Origin: Trichoderma breve
Lineage: Eukaryota; Ascomycota; Sordariomycetes; Hypocreales; Hypocreaceae
Direction of reading: 5' to 3'
Length of the DNA stretch: 64,000 bases
Assembly: GCF_028502605.1 (NCBI RefSeq)
Contig: NC_079232.1
Span: 2,852,001 to 2,916,000 of the forward strand
This document shows, piece after piece, positions 11,590 through 24,115 of the stretch (position 1 is the first letter of the stretch; every line of letters starts with the position of its first letter). The notes beneath the pieces are model-generated. The model saw nothing but the letters and a program-made list of their open reading frames with translations, was not told where the DNA came from and searched no databases. The translations under genes and the position numbers were made by a program.

Positions 11590-14500
11590 ATGCCTCCAAA
11601 GCCTCGGACCGGACAGATTCGCAAGCCAGAACCACGGAGACGCAAGCCTAACACCATAAACCTGCAGTTGGCAGTTGGTCAAAGCATGGATTACACAGCT
11701 ACTGCCGTCAATCCTGGTGCTACTTCTGCCATGCCCCTGCTGCCCTTCCTCGCTCCCATGCCTAGTTCCGCACCGGCACCAATTTCAGATGCACCCATGG
11801 CACGAGAATATGTAGACCTGTATAATATCTTGCCCCCTCCTTCTTCCCATAGGTACGAGCCAAGTTTGGCCCTTTACACATCACTTGGCCCCTTTCTCAT
11901 TTCCTAGTCTTCCTCTATCTTCCTTCTTCTTTATCATCATCATCAATAGAGTCTTCCGTCACTCTTGGCCTTTTCCTTTGTCTTTAGCACCCAGCAAAGC
12001 TCGTACCGTTTAAAAGCCCCTATTCATATTTGCTAACAGGTATTTATGTGTGCCAAATAGCACTTCCTCCGTGTTGCCATCTCCGTCTCTCACAGATGAA
12101 GCGAGTCCGGCGTCGGCTCACGCTCCAGCTGAGCCATACGAACAACAAACGACGGCACCCGCAGAAACAGCAATGGTGTTGCCTTCAACTCATGAAACCA
12201 TAACCTATCAGACCACGAATAGTCAAAACGGCGCTATCCAAAGGCCAGCCCAGGAATCGAATCAGCCCACGAGAGAGGAGACTCCTCTCCATACAGCCGT
12301 GATTTGGGCCATCTCAGTGATTCGACAGCGAGCCGAAGAATTCAAAGACGGCAAATGCCCGGCCAACAATGCTGAGCAGAGTCGATATACCACACTGCTA
12401 AACGCATGCCACAGTTTGGATGCCGTTTTCCTCATCGTTCATCAACAGTGCTGCTGCTGGAAGTTGGACAGAAAGGCGGCATATGCAGCCTTGGTCCCCA
12501 TCCCCCCTGAACTCATTGATATAGCCTTTAGTGAGCTCTGTAGCGTCTTTAGTGATGATAAGCACATGCAAATAACCGACCCTCATTGGCAATGGTTCTC
12601 AAATTTCCCTGGGTTTAGAAACGTTGTCGGCCTTGACCGGATATACATCCAAGCCAAGGACTTCATCGCCGCGTTTGCCATGCACTGGCCAGCCATGAAG
12701 AAAAGTCTCCTATCTCAGATGATACCACCGATGGCGTATCAAATACGCGATATCCTTAGATGTGTATCAAACACAATCGCCAGTGCACTATTTAAGCGCA
12801 TCCGCAAAACAATCGGGATTCCGGACGGCCCAATGTCCGCCAGGCTCAACCATCTCTTCACCATGGATAACCGCCAAGAGCTCAATTTCGAAGAACAGAG
12901 TGTCCCGCAGGAAGAGATGGACAGAGTCCGCAGCACGATGATGACGACTTACGTGACCTTCGTTCGAGAGACCCGAGAAGAACAAGCCCGTCTGGCAGGT
13001 GAGTCAATGTCCAACTTTTAGGACTGATTGATGGCATGGAAACTGACAGCTGTGATTATGTGTAGAGGTAGGTGCAGTATCAGCTGCGCCAGCTGCCAAC
13101 ACATCCCACAGAATACCACCATTTCCCTCATCCAATCACGCCAACATCAACACAAACATAAATATAAATAGGCTGGCGGCACCATCTCAGCAACAGCCAC
13201 CTTCACAAGGTCCTCCGCAGTGCCAGGCTCCTGATACCGTGAACCATCAACCTCACGCAGCTCCTCCACAGCCTTCTCACCAACAACCACAGAGTCTTGA
13301 AGACCCTCAGCCTGCTGTTCATCCGCCGCCTCAGCCCGCAGCGAATTTCCAAAACCAACGTCAGCCCCCTCAACCTGCACCTCAACTTCCACCTCAACCT
13401 CAGCATCAGCCTCAAATTTTACCCTCTCAGCATCCACCTCAACCCCAACAGCAACCCCAATCTCAACTTCCACCTCAGCCTCAACCTCAATCTCAATCTC
13501 AGCATCAATCTCAGGACCAACTCCAGCATCAACGTCAACTTCCACCTCGGCATCAACCCCAAATTGAATCCCAACCTCAGCACCAATCTCAGCACCAATC
13601 TCAGCCTCAACCTGAGCATCAATCTCAATCTCAACATCAGCATCAGCCTCAACATCAATCTCAACTCCAGCCCCAGCAGTCCGGTCTACGGTATCCAACT
13701 AGTGTGATTCACTGCCAACAAACCTCACATCCTTTGATGGCACCAAAACCACCGGGGCAGCCCGTCCCAGGGCATTCGAACCTGCTCCCTCCGATAATCC
13801 CACCGCAAAATGATATGGAATCAACACCTCCCACAGCCATGTCCCAGCAGCAGCCGAGCCACAACTACGGCCCTCCCCCTCCTCCTCACCATCATTACTG
13901 TCATCCTCAGCATCAGACTCATCCTCCTATTCATCCTCCTCATCACCAAGGCCATCCCCAGCAGCATCAATACCAGCATCAATACCAGCATCAAGATCCT
14001 CGCAATCCCCCTCACAGTCATGGTCACAGTCCGAGTCTCAATGCCCGGCCAATGCAGCATCCCCTTCAGATCACACAGGTCCCTTTGCCCTCCCCATGGC
14101 CGCGAGAGCAGCAAGTCCAGACACAGGGCAGCAGTAGCCGCCAATATCAGACACCGCCACCTCTGCCGCCAAACAGTCCATATCAACACCTATCTCACCC
14201 ATATTACCATCACCATATGCCTCCAGGGCAGGTTGCACAGGCTCCTCAGCTTCCATCGGCACCCCACGCCCTTCAAGCCCCTTGGACGCCTCAGCCTCAC
14301 CAAGTTTCTCGGACCTCTCAGCTTCAAATGGCCCCGCAACCCTTTATGACGCCTCAGCATCATCAGATTCACCACGCCACAGCACAAATGCTGCAAGCAT
14401 CCGGAATGCAGTATATGCAGCCGCAAATGCGCCCTCAAAACTATTATTCACCGTCTACATCGTCTCCCGCCTCAACACGCAGTCAGCCCCATCCTCAATT

Positions 14501-15626
14501 CACTACTTATCCTATCTCGCCCTACGAATATCCCACCAGCCCACATCATTGGACATCTGTTCGAGCAGGCCTGCACTTGACTCGTTTGCGCAGCCCTCGG
14601 AGAGCTCCCTCAAGTCGAGATCAAAGCCCTGGTGCGGAGAGGACTCGTTACTACCAATTTTTCTCAAAATTCATTTTGGAACCAATAGAAATTCGGCCAT
14701 ACATGGGGGTAACCACCTTGGAATTTAATATTTCCCGAGAAGATTTGGACAGTCTCTCCCTTACCGCTGTATCATCCGAATCAACTGATGATGAGCCCAT
14801 ATATGAGGTACCTGTGAGTCGACATTTTAACAATTCTCATCGATACCGCATCCGCTTGTGCGAAATGCGCGGGCAAGAAGGACAACAGACCTTTGATGCA
14901 GCCACATGGTCTCGAACTCCGACTTACTGGCCGCCGCATTTCTTTTTCTCGTTCAATGATGAAATAATCCATGTCCGTCGTAGGCAACACTTTCATCACG
15001 ATTTGCCTATCGAACTTACCGACTCCCTGGTCGAAGGCAAGAATACGATCAAAGTGAATTTGCCTTACTTTTCTCAAAATCTAAAGAAAAATATTGCTTA
15101 CTTCATGGCTGTGGAACTTGTAACGACATTAAATCACAACTCCGTTCGGGATTTAGTGGTTTCTGGGCCACATACCACTGTAGAAGCAACCAAACACGAG
15201 ATAAGCAGGCGGCTACAGAGACTAGAGACCGATGAAATTGTCATTGAGAGTGATACCATGACAATCTCGGTCACAGACATATTTAGTTCTAAGCTCGTGG
15301 ACATCCCCGTCCGAGGCCGCCAGTGCCGTCATCTCGAATGTATTGATTTACAAAATTGGCTGGACTCGCGTCCATCTAAGTGGCCACAAGATGTGGATGA
15401 GCCATCAGTGGTTGACTGCTGGGCTTGCCCCTTGTGTGGTATGGATGCCAGGCCTTGCAATCTACTAGTGGACAATTTCTTCGTTGAAATAAAGAACAAG
15501 ATCCTGGAGAGCGGCAAAATTAACACCAAAAAGATTGAGATGCATGCCAATGGTAACTGGTCTCCTATAGAAGAGCCTGATGGAGATGATGAGTCGTCAG
15601 ATAGGGATGGCGCCCAGCAAAAATAA
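11590..15626 (+). CDS. SP-RING (MIZ) zinc-finger protein with giant Pro/Gln/His-rich region
   Basis: Three exons: 11590-11852, 12061-12998 and 13066-15626, giving 1253 residues. The first intron (208 nt) has GTACGA, branch TGCTAAC and TAG at 12060; the second (67 nt) has GTGAGT and TAG. The N-terminal half contains a helical segment with no family I recognise. Residues about 460-880 are low-complexity Pro/Gln/His/Ser, with a near-perfect hexanucleotide periodicity at about 13370-13680. The C-terminus carries an SP-RING from about residue 1146: CRHLEC, then CWACPLC 26 residues later. SP-RING proteins of the PIAS/Siz type are SUMO E3 ligases that act in the nucleus. A SAP domain was not seen, so ligase activity is inference. 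Confidence 0.82.
13370..13680 (+). repeat. Coding hexanucleotide repeat (Pro/Ser/His-Gln units)
   Basis: Roughly fifty tandem variants of a six-base unit (CCTCAA, TCTCAG, CATCAA, CACCTC) encode alternating PQ, SQ and HQ dipeptides inside the SP-RING protein. The opposite strand is also open over this stretch, which is a by-product of the repeat. Length variation between strains is likely. Confidence 0.85.
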
Positions 15627-16382
15627 TCAGGCCATGGAGCGCCGGGGGATGGTAAATGGGACCATGCCAATGTTGACAGTTTACAGGTATATATCACCAA
15701 TTGTATTTGGAAAATGTACGAAATTTTATGGGCATGGAGGGCAATTTGTCTGAGCTAAAATGATGTGAGGACTTTTGGAGTCATTGATACAGCAAGGGAA
15801 TGAAGCATGAGCAGTCTATTTTTTGACAACTTTCCTGGAATACAGCTTCAGATATTGGGTCAATTCAGATTGGAAGCCACTTTGGGTTATGGAAGCTTTC
15901 AAGCTTCAGATTGTTGTTTATGTACGTACGCAATCTATTGTTGTGAAGACTCTAAAGCTTCACATTGGTTCGGGGTTATGGGTTACATGTATGTTGCAAA
16001 GCTAGGCACTTTATTCAGCGCGCAGATATGTTGGCTAGCCATATAGCAGTACTATTATTTGCGGGGAGAGAGAACTCAAAAAAGCAAAGAAGAAATAAGT
16101 AGAAGAAATTTTTCACACAAAATATGGCTTCTATTGGTATAAATTGAAGATGAGATTGACAGCTTCGCACATTTACTTACTCCCAGCTCATGGTGCTGAC
16201 GCTGGACACAGTCCGCCGAAACTCTTCCAGCTGTAATTCAGTGCTTCCACTCCACCGACCCCGCCAAGATCCATAGATATCATCACTTGGAAACGAAACT
16301 TTCGAGTCTCCATGACGAGAAAAGAATCCGAAACAAATCATTGATCCAAATACACTATAGTCAATAACAGCTCGTTTAGAGT
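15627..16382. other. Intergenic spacer before the Zn2Cys6 gene
   Basis: It holds the 3' end of the SP-RING gene and the promoter of the next gene on the same strand. The word AGCTTCA(G/C)AT recurs near 15846, 15901 and 15955. I see no gene. Confidence 0.5.
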
Positions 16383-18552
16383 ATGAGCGAATTCCTAGAG
16401 ACGTCGAGATCGCAGAGCCCTCCGCGACGACGCAGGGCATGTGAGCAATGCTCCAAAGCTAAGGCAAGGTGCCATTTTCAAGCTTCGAATTCATCGTGTG
16501 AAAGGTACGCGCGAAGCAATACTATGTTTTATTCTCTATCTGCTTACTTTTGACATTTATTAGATGCTACAAGATGGCAGTCAGCTGCACAGAACAGACC
16601 AGTCGGGGCTTGAGAAAGCCGAGGCAAATCAGACTTCATGATAGGTTCGTTTTCTCCTGTAGCATCAGTACATATGTAGCTGGCATTGGTTGACTTGGTA
16701 GATGGTATCAAGGATACATAACAAGGATTCTAGAGAACAGCGGATGACCATCTCACCATCGAAAACACCCAATTGGGATGAAATCGCGAAACAGGGCGAA
16801 GGATCAAACCCTCACAGCCCATCGCTCATCGCAATCACATCCACAAGTACGATGGACAATTCAACATATATATCCGTCTCAGATACAGAAGAAGAAACAG
16901 ATCTTAACAGTCCGCAAGCAAACCCTCCGCCATCAACTTCTCAGCAAACACAGCTATTTAATATCCCCTGGCCACAAGCAGATGAGATCCTGAATGTATT
17001 CCAGCAAAAATATGTCCATCATTTTCCGTTTGTCGTCCTAGAGAATGGAATATCCGCCCGTCAACTAGAACAGTGGCAGCCATTCACTTTCAAGGCAATC
17101 ATGATAATTGCCACGCCGTTACCGTGGCTAATAACGGCAGCGATGAAGAATAGCTTCTTTGCTAATCTCGGCCAGCGTCTGTTCACTAAGAAAGACTTTG
17201 ACTTGGATCTCCTACAATGTATCTTGATTTGCATCGTTTGGTACGTATCAACGTTTCTATCTATGGCGACTATGAAGCTGACAGCCCTCAGGGCTGATGT
17301 ATGCGGTCTGAGCAGTCACCAAATCACGAATCTCACACATATTGCACTTGGATATGCTCATAATCTAGCAGCTTCAGGGAGGTCATTTGACGTTTCTCGG
17401 CCTGAAAATAACCCTCTCCCTAATATTTTCTCATCAGAGAGACCAGCTATGTTTCCTAAAATCGGCGCTATCGAGGCCCGTAGAGCGTTTCTAGGGTGCG
17501 TCACTGTGCTTTCAGCGTAAGTTGCATAATTGAGGCAATCAAAGTCCAGCATCTTTTATTTACCCTATCGATGTAGAGATTCGGTCCGTTCTGGTCGCCA
17601 AAATCCCCTCAGCGGTCCCTACGTCGATCTATGTCGCAGCTTACTCAGGCAGTATCCCGAATGTCCCACGGATTTTGTCCTAGAGCGATATGTGAGATTG
17701 ATGCAGCTGAGTGACAAGATATCTGAGACTTTTGACACTAATACCCGTCATGACGGAGCGGAAGCGTATCTTACTCTGGTTAAGGAGACTGCTCAACGGC
17801 TTCGCCCCGAGTTGGATAGCATAATCGGGTCCTTGGGTTTCGATCAACAACAGTATCGTTGGCCATCCATTGGAAATGTCGGCAGCCATGAGAAATCCTT
17901 TAGACTGGCCTATAACTACTTATTAGTTCGGCTCTACGAACCAGTCACACGCTTTGAACCGGCAACAATGGAAGCGGAAGATGCGCCACTCGGGTTGTGG
18001 CACCTATGCTTGACAAGCTGTATATCTGCGACTAAAGCATATCTTGAGAGTCTTCTCGCGACTCGCCCTGACGGTTGGTACGCCTATCAATCTGCAATTG
18101 CTACGAGGCCGATTATATTTGTAATGATTCTTGCTGCTCGCCTCCATTTGATCAAGATTCCTGGTTGGAATGCCAAATTGGCATATCCTGAATTCGACCT
18201 GTCCTCCATAATAGATCGTTTTGTTTCTCACTTGGAGGAAGCTGAAGAGATGTTGAAACAAGATATTGAGAAGTTTGCGTACAGCACAAAAACCAATTCG
18301 AAACAGGCAGAGATGATGAAATCCAAGAGATTAGCAGAACTAGCTAAGAAGGCGAAGCGTGTCAAAGAGTTGTATGGAGCGGAGAGGAGCAGGGTGGTAA
18401 CGAATGAGCCCTTTAGTGATGGAACGAGAGGTCCAGCCATCATAGCTGAGAATGAGAAGTCGGCAGGTGAGATTTGGTGGCCTCGTCAGCCACAGTGGTT
18501 CAATGGGCTGTATGAGAATTCTGCTTGGAATTTTGACGATATAGGGAGCTGA
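16383..18552 (+). CDS. Zn2Cys6 fungal transcription factor
   Basis: Four exons: 16383-16504, 16564-16644, 16713-17516 and 17577-18552, giving about 660 residues. The binuclear zinc cluster is split by the first intron: CEQCSKAKARC and CERCYKMAVSC, residues 20-48, with an Arg-rich stretch before it. The middle region (KYVHHFPFVVLE, LTHIALGYAHNL, RRAFLGCVTVLSA, PYVDLCRSLL) follows the fungal-specific transcription factor domain. The third exon must begin after an AAG acceptor (16712), because the better-looking TAG at 16701 breaks frame. An optional in-frame 51-nt intron (17241-17291, GTACGT...CAG) may also be removed, leaving 643 residues. Target genes are unknown; neighbours give no pathway. 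Confidence 0.85.
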
Positions 18553-18723
18553 TGGACAACAATGGTAGCAGCAGCATGGCCGGTTACTTTAGGCGTACAT
18601 TTCGTGTGCGGTCAATTGTTCACTAGAGAAGGAAGAAGAATCATCTAGTATTAGCGTCTATTTATAAACAAAGGATCAAAATCATTGCTGATCTTTATGT
18701 CGCTGGTGGTGGCATTAACATCG

Positions 18724-19680
18724 TCATATCTTGGCGCGTGGGCCATAGTTCGGTTTGATGGGTATCTTTGGATGCGGTCCCTCAAGCGCCAACCCTGTAA
18801 TCTTCTCTAGCTCTTCAACCGCCTCGTACGTTCTCCCTAAGGGAACTTTGATTGTGTTGAACCCTTGTCTGCGCGCTTCTTTCAAGTTCTCGCCAATGTC
18901 ATCCAGAAAAACAATGTCTTTGGGCGAAATTCCAGCCTCCCACCCTTTCCCCTGATGCCGTGGATCGTTTGCGTTCTCTTTGGCAAAAGTATCGAGCTTC
19001 TGTAGGGCGAGCTGATACATTTTCGGGTCGGGCTTGCGAATACCAACATGGGCTGATGATATGAATATGTCGAATATCTGACGAACAGGCTCGTCAAAGA
19101 AGTCCTCCTGGTACAATTTGTGACCTGGTGGAAAGATGACCGTGTTGCTTAAAGCTGCCAGTATATACTTTCCGCTGTCTCTGAGCTTTTGAAGTGCCGG
19201 GAACATCCAAGGGTCATACGCATCTGGGCCAGAGCCAGACAGCATCTCGTTGAACAGCCACTTGCCATCAATGTCTGGCAATGGAGGGATTTCTTTGGCT
19301 AGACGAGGGTCCTTTGCCTGTTGTGTCTTGTAGAATTCCTCCCATCGTTCTTGCACATGAAGGTCTTTGGTAAACCCTTCAAAGAAAGCGTCATCCATAG
19401 GGATATCCCCACGTTCAATCTGTTGCCAGAATCCTGTAGGGCCAGATTTCGAGATGGAGTAGTTCACCCAGCCGGGCGGGATTCCCAAGCTGAGTTCATA
19501 ATCTAGGATAACTTGAAAGGGTGATTTAACCTAAACAAATTAGTAATGGAGAAAGAAATCTCATGCACGTATTCGCGTGTAAGAGAAGAAATGCGAAGGG
19601 GTCGATTCTCCAAGGGATACGCAACTTACACAAACACCACCAATATCAAACAAAAGGACTTTGGGCTTTAAATCACTCAT
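18724..19680 (-). CDS. HAD-superfamily hydrolase (epoxide-hydrolase N-domain/phosphatase-like)
   Basis: Two exons on the minus strand, 19680-19630 and 19530-18724, giving 285 residues. The 99-nt intron starts GTAAGT and ends TTTAG. Haloacid dehalogenase motifs are in order: I, LLFDIGGVC with the nucleophile Asp; II, AALSNT; III, GIRKPDPKMY with the Lys; IV, IVFLDDIGEN. The cap lies between I and II (GFWQQIERGDI and following). Proteins of this type are soluble phosphatases or phosphatase-like domains related to soluble epoxide hydrolase N-domains; the substrate is unknown. The start at 19680 gives the usual short N-terminus. The frame stays open upstream to an ATG at 19884, so a version 68 residues longer is possible. 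Confidence 0.83.
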
Positions 19681-19945
19681 TTCGGCGTCAATCACTTCCA
19701 AGATTTGGTCAACAGAATAACTCTCCGGGTCCATTGCAAGAAAACGATTGAAGAGCGGAGTCACTGCATCTTTCAGGGCGAAATGGCGGCTCTCAACCTC
19801 CCCAGATTCACACAGTTGCCGGTACCTCGGTTCGCGCTCCACACGCGCCAGAATGACGATAAGATAAGAACGCATGCACCCCATATTCTTAGAAAGTGCT
19901 TACATAACTCAAATATCCTTCTCAAATCTAGGGGTCGTGTCAGGT

Positions 19946-19999
19946 GATTCGTCCCCAACCCAGCTGTCCACAGATTCGTCCCCAACCCGATTGTCCACA
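19946..19999. repeat. Two 27-bp direct repeats in the RPL5 upstream region
   Basis: GATTCGTCCCCAACCC followed by an 11-base tail ending GTCCACA occurs at 19946-19972 and again at 19973-19999, immediately adjacent and with only two or three differences. It lies in the 460-base spacer between the divergent HAD and L5 genes, about 145-195 bases before the L5 start codon. It could be a local duplication or a doubled promoter element. Confidence 0.8.
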
Positions 20000-20141
20000 G
20001 TGTGGAACTAGGCGAAGCAGTAGCGCACGAGAAATTTTAGGGCTTCAAAAATTAGCCCACCAAGATTTCCTCCTCTATCCTCATCATCAAATTTCACAAG
20101 TTTGAGGAGCAAGCCAGCCATCGCCAGGCACCACCGTCAAA

Positions 20142-21298
20142 ATGGTAAGTTGGGCCTATCGTTGAAATCTCAGTCATAGAGATGCTTCAACTGCAAAATG
20201 AGGCAGAAATGCCGTCAATTGCTCGTGATTGAGAGTCGTCGCAAGTAGCTTCGGAAGAAACACGAGCATTCTGAAGCGCAAATTGCTGACTCGGGGATTT
20301 TTGTGACAGCCTTTCCAAAAGCTCGCCAAGAACAGCGCGTACTACAGGTTAGTTTTCCTTGCATTGAATCCAATCTTCAAAGATGCTCTGGGGGCATAAT
20401 TCGATGGAATAATGTAGCTAACTTTTTTCACTACAGCCGCTACCAGACCAAGTACAAGCGCAGACGTGAGGGAAAGACCGACTACTATGCCCGTAAGCGC
20501 CTCATCACCCAGGCCAAGAACAAGTACAATGCTCCCAAGTACCGCCTGGTCGTCCGCTTCACCAACAAGGACATCGTCATGCAGATCGTCAGCTCTGAGA
20601 TCTCTGGTGACAAGGTCCTGGTCGCTGCCTACGCCCACGAGCTGAAGGCTTACGGCATCAACCACGGTCTGACCAACTGGTCCGCCGCCTATGCCACCGG
20701 TCTCCTGATCGCTCGCCGTGTCCTCACCAAGCTCGGCCTCGACAAGGATTTCGTCGGTGTTGAGGAGGCTGACGGTGAGTTCACCCTCACCGAGGCTGCT
20801 GAGACCGACGATGGCGAGCGCCGCCCCTTCAAGGCCTTCCTTGACGTTGGTCTTGCCCGTACCTCCACCGGTGCCCGTGTCTTCGGTGCCCTCAAGGGTG
20901 CCTCCGACGGTGGCATCTTCGTCCCCCACTCCGAGAAGCGATTCCCTGGTTACGACATGGAGAGCAAGGAGCTGGATGCCGAGACCCTCCGCAAGTACAT
21001 CTACGGTGGCCACGTTGCCGAGTACATGGAGACCCTCGCCGATGACGATGAGGAGCGCTACAACAGCCAGTTCTCCAAGTACATTGAGGACGACATCGAG
21101 GCCGACGGTCTCGAGGACCTCTACACCGAGGCCCACAAGGCCATCCGTGAGGACCCCTTCAAGAAGGTTGAGGGTGAGAAGAAGACCAAGGAGGAGTGGA
21201 AGGCCATTTCCCTGAAGCACAAGACTATCAGACTCTCCAAGGCCGAGAAGGCTGCCAACGTGCAGGCCAAGATCCAGAAGATCCTGGCTGAGGAGTAA
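20142..21298 (+). CDS. RPL5: 60S ribosomal protein L5 (uL18)
   Basis: Three exons: 20142-20144, 20310-20347 and 20437-21298, giving 300 residues, the normal length. The first exon is only the ATG: GTAAGT follows it directly, and the 165-nt intron ends GTGACAG. The second exon is 38 nt, followed by an 89-nt intron with branch GCTAAC and acceptor CTACAG. Splicing yields [23 protein letters not shown] with the expected 5S rRNA-binding N-terminal region, then [25 protein letters not shown] and [13 protein letters not shown] blocks. L5 binds 5S rRNA with L11 and joins the large subunit. Codon use is strongly biased (mostly C-ending), as for highly expressed genes. Confidence 0.97.
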
Positions 21299-24115
21299 AA
21301 AGGGGAATTTGGGCAGGTTGCAATTTGATTCTCGATATATTGGGTCTGGAGTTACAGGAATGAAAGGGTCGGTCCTCATGGTCAAAATGAATGAAAAGAT
21401 ACCTTCCAATCCGGATCATAGATCCATTGTTTCGTGCATTACATTGTCCGACGTTTATTGCAAGTGGCGTGTACTTAGATGTGATGTCCAGGCGGCGTGA
21501 TAACTACCCTTTGGTACCTGGAATTTTGCCAGGTTACATGTATGGCAGTCAACCGGCAACGAACAATTGGCGACTTATTGTGCTTGCTAATTAGATGGGT
21601 GGCTACATACACCCGGGTGAAATTTTCTCGATCTCCTACCCTAGAGCGTGATCTTTTTTTTTTTTTTCCCAAGAAGAATCTTCAACGTGCATTCGGCGGT
21701 CATGCTTAATCTTGCCTTTAATTGGATACTGTAGCTAACATTGCTGTATATGTCTCGTGCACTTTCACGTGTTGTGTGGATGTTGTGTTCGTGAAGCATT
21801 GAAGTGGTAAACTTTGTGTTGATATAAGCTTACAGCTTCCAAGGCAAAGACCATTCGTATTAACAGGCTATCTTATCTACAGGTGCTTACTCTCATCTCA
21901 ATGAGTCCCACATCGCATCCCTATCTCGTATGTATGTCAACTTAGCTCTTAGTTTTCTAAAGTAACACGAAAGACGATGGCCAAACTTAACAGGTCAGTT
22001 CGGTGAAGAACCGAAGATGGTCACTCGAGATCTGTGAATCGTTACATAATCCTGGATGAACATGGTTGTGTATTCAGGAGGCAGAAATCGCTCGAGCGTT
22101 GCTCAGGGACCGAGGTTAATGAAGCAATTTCCATCTTCCATGGAGCACGGAGAATGGACCGGGCGAAAATGGCGCTTCCGTTGATCATGTCCCTTACTTG
22201 CGGGACATATGCGCGGCAATAACACACATGCTCTTCATGTCTTGCATGAGGTTTTATCGGAGTTCCCCATAGCACCACAGCAGGGGTGGATCGGCCTGCC
22301 CCTTTCTGGCTCACGAGTCGGTGGTATTTCATGGAAAGTTCCGATCGTAGAGGACGCAGACCATGCTGGGAGCTCGATCCGTTTCCGTACGAACCACAGG
22401 ATAACTTGGCACTGTCATGATCACGGAATCGAGCTCCGTACTTCGGTTGTGGCCCGAAGTTGGGCGAGGGCCAAAGCGCCGAACTGCATTTACTTGCATG
22501 AAGTGAGGAGCATGAAGTGAGGAGCATGATGCGAGGAGTAACCCTACCCTACCTGCTAGGGGCAGTTGGAGATACGGCGTATAAGGTTGCACAGTACGGT
22601 TGGCAACGCTTTTGCCACGTACGGTACTCGTACGAGTATGTATTTGCTGTCTGTTTCTCTCTTACAGAGAATGTCTTGGTATAATCTTACTTAAGGTACC
22701 AATAAGCAGGGTAGCACGGCACAACGGGAGTTGCAAAATGACGTAGATTGCGCTGGATGTCAAGAAAAAGTAAATCGAAAGGGATCTTCATGTCATTTTA
22801 CTGAGTCGGTCCCTTGCGTTAGGCGCGGATATCGATTCACGTGCAGAATGGTGGCATGGATGCTCTTGTGACTTTGCACTTGCACCCAAATACGTCAAGG
22901 GGGTCAGACGCACCATGTATGTAATTCTTACCGAGAAAGGGCCATGCCATCGGCCCATCGACGAATCACTGAGCCATTAATTGCCGCTTGGAGCTCAGGA
23001 GAACGGCGTAGATACGTGTACAGGTTTAAGAAACAATTTACGCTTGGTGCCGGTGACCGTTCGGCTCGCCCGGAAGTTATGGGAGAAGCAGGTATTAAGG
23101 AGAAATGTACAGTATCCCGGTAGCTGAATACGGACGCTTTCGCCCACTCCATCACTGGCCTGAATTCCAGGCTAGCACTCTAAACTATGGGAACGCTACA
23201 AGCGCATTTGCTGGATGGAGAAGTTCTACTAAGAAAGCAGATGGAGCAGACTATGCGGAATCGGTATCTGCAGCACTAGAGCCACAGACTTGGATTTGTT
23301 ACTCAGGGACCCGTCAGCACCGGGCTGGCAACTAAGCGGCAAGTGCTTAGAAACCGGGGCCCTTTGCTTTGCGAGGATTCCAGCGCAGAGAAAATTTTCA
23401 AGCTTTTTTGTGCGTCTGGTGTAAATAAAGTCTTGTGGCTTGCCCGACTCAACACAGTCAGCTCCCAAGAGCACTGGAGCTTGTGCGAAAAGCGGCTGGC
23501 CAGCGGAGTTCGCCTCTTTGAATTTCCCTGTTTGTCCCAGTCGATCCTCAGCGCAGGGAATGGCCGTGGCGAAAGTTCATCGCCGTACCCCGACAAGCTG
23601 GACCAATTGGACGGTGCTCACTGCGACACATGAAAAGCACTCAACAGGGGGCTCGTGATTGATCGAGACGTTGCCGTGGAGCTAGCCCGCCGCTGTCGCT
23701 GGATGAAAGAGGCATTGATCTTGGCAACGTAGAACCTTGGTCTGACTCGCCCGGGCTGAGAGGCGACAGCTCGCTATTAGCAGAAAGTTGAAAGGCCAGG
23801 CCAGCCCTTGGAACAAAGGCCCTGCAGACCTTGATCTACCCCGCTGTTGGCTTGTCAGGCGTCCCCTTACAGTGGGCTTAGTTGACGTCTTTGTCGCTCC
23901 CCTCCCCATATTTCCGCCTTACCCCAGCCTAGATCGCACCCAGCTGGAGCCGCCAGCGTCCGTCAAAGGCGGCCGGGCTGATATTGTAATCAACCCGCCT
24001 TTCGCTCAGCCATTTCTTCCTCTCTTCTCCCTTTCCACAACCGCAGCAACAATCCCGCAGTCCTCCATTCTCGACTCGACACACAGCGCGCGAGCGTTCG
24101 CGGAATCCTTCCAAC
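21299..24115. other. Intergenic spacer, 2.8 kb, no gene seen
   Basis: It contains the L5 3' region, a T tract at 21654-21667 and a perfect 14-base palindrome TACTCGTACGAGTA at 22625-22638. The rest is unremarkable sequence with short random frames. The final part (about 23930-24110), rich in C/T runs, is probably the promoter and leader of the downstream gene. Confidence 0.5.

Noticed and set aside
13147..13698. 183-codon minus-strand frame rich in Glu/Val/Asp
   Set aside because: It mirrors the hexanucleotide repeat of the SP-RING coding strand; composition explains it fully.
16702..16704. ATG at 16702 as start of the transcription factor
   Set aside because: Upstream exons encode the complete zinc cluster; the frame continues through an acceptor at 16712.
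16383..20141. Secondary-metabolite cluster around the Zn2Cys6 regulator
   Set aside because: Neighbours are an SP-RING protein, a HAD-like hydrolase and ribosomal protein L5; no backbone synthase, P450 or transporter is present.
20342..21409. 355-codon minus-strand frame opposite RPL5
   Set aside because: Strong codon bias of the L5 gene removes stops on the opposite strand; the Leu/Gly/Val-rich product has no recognisable features.
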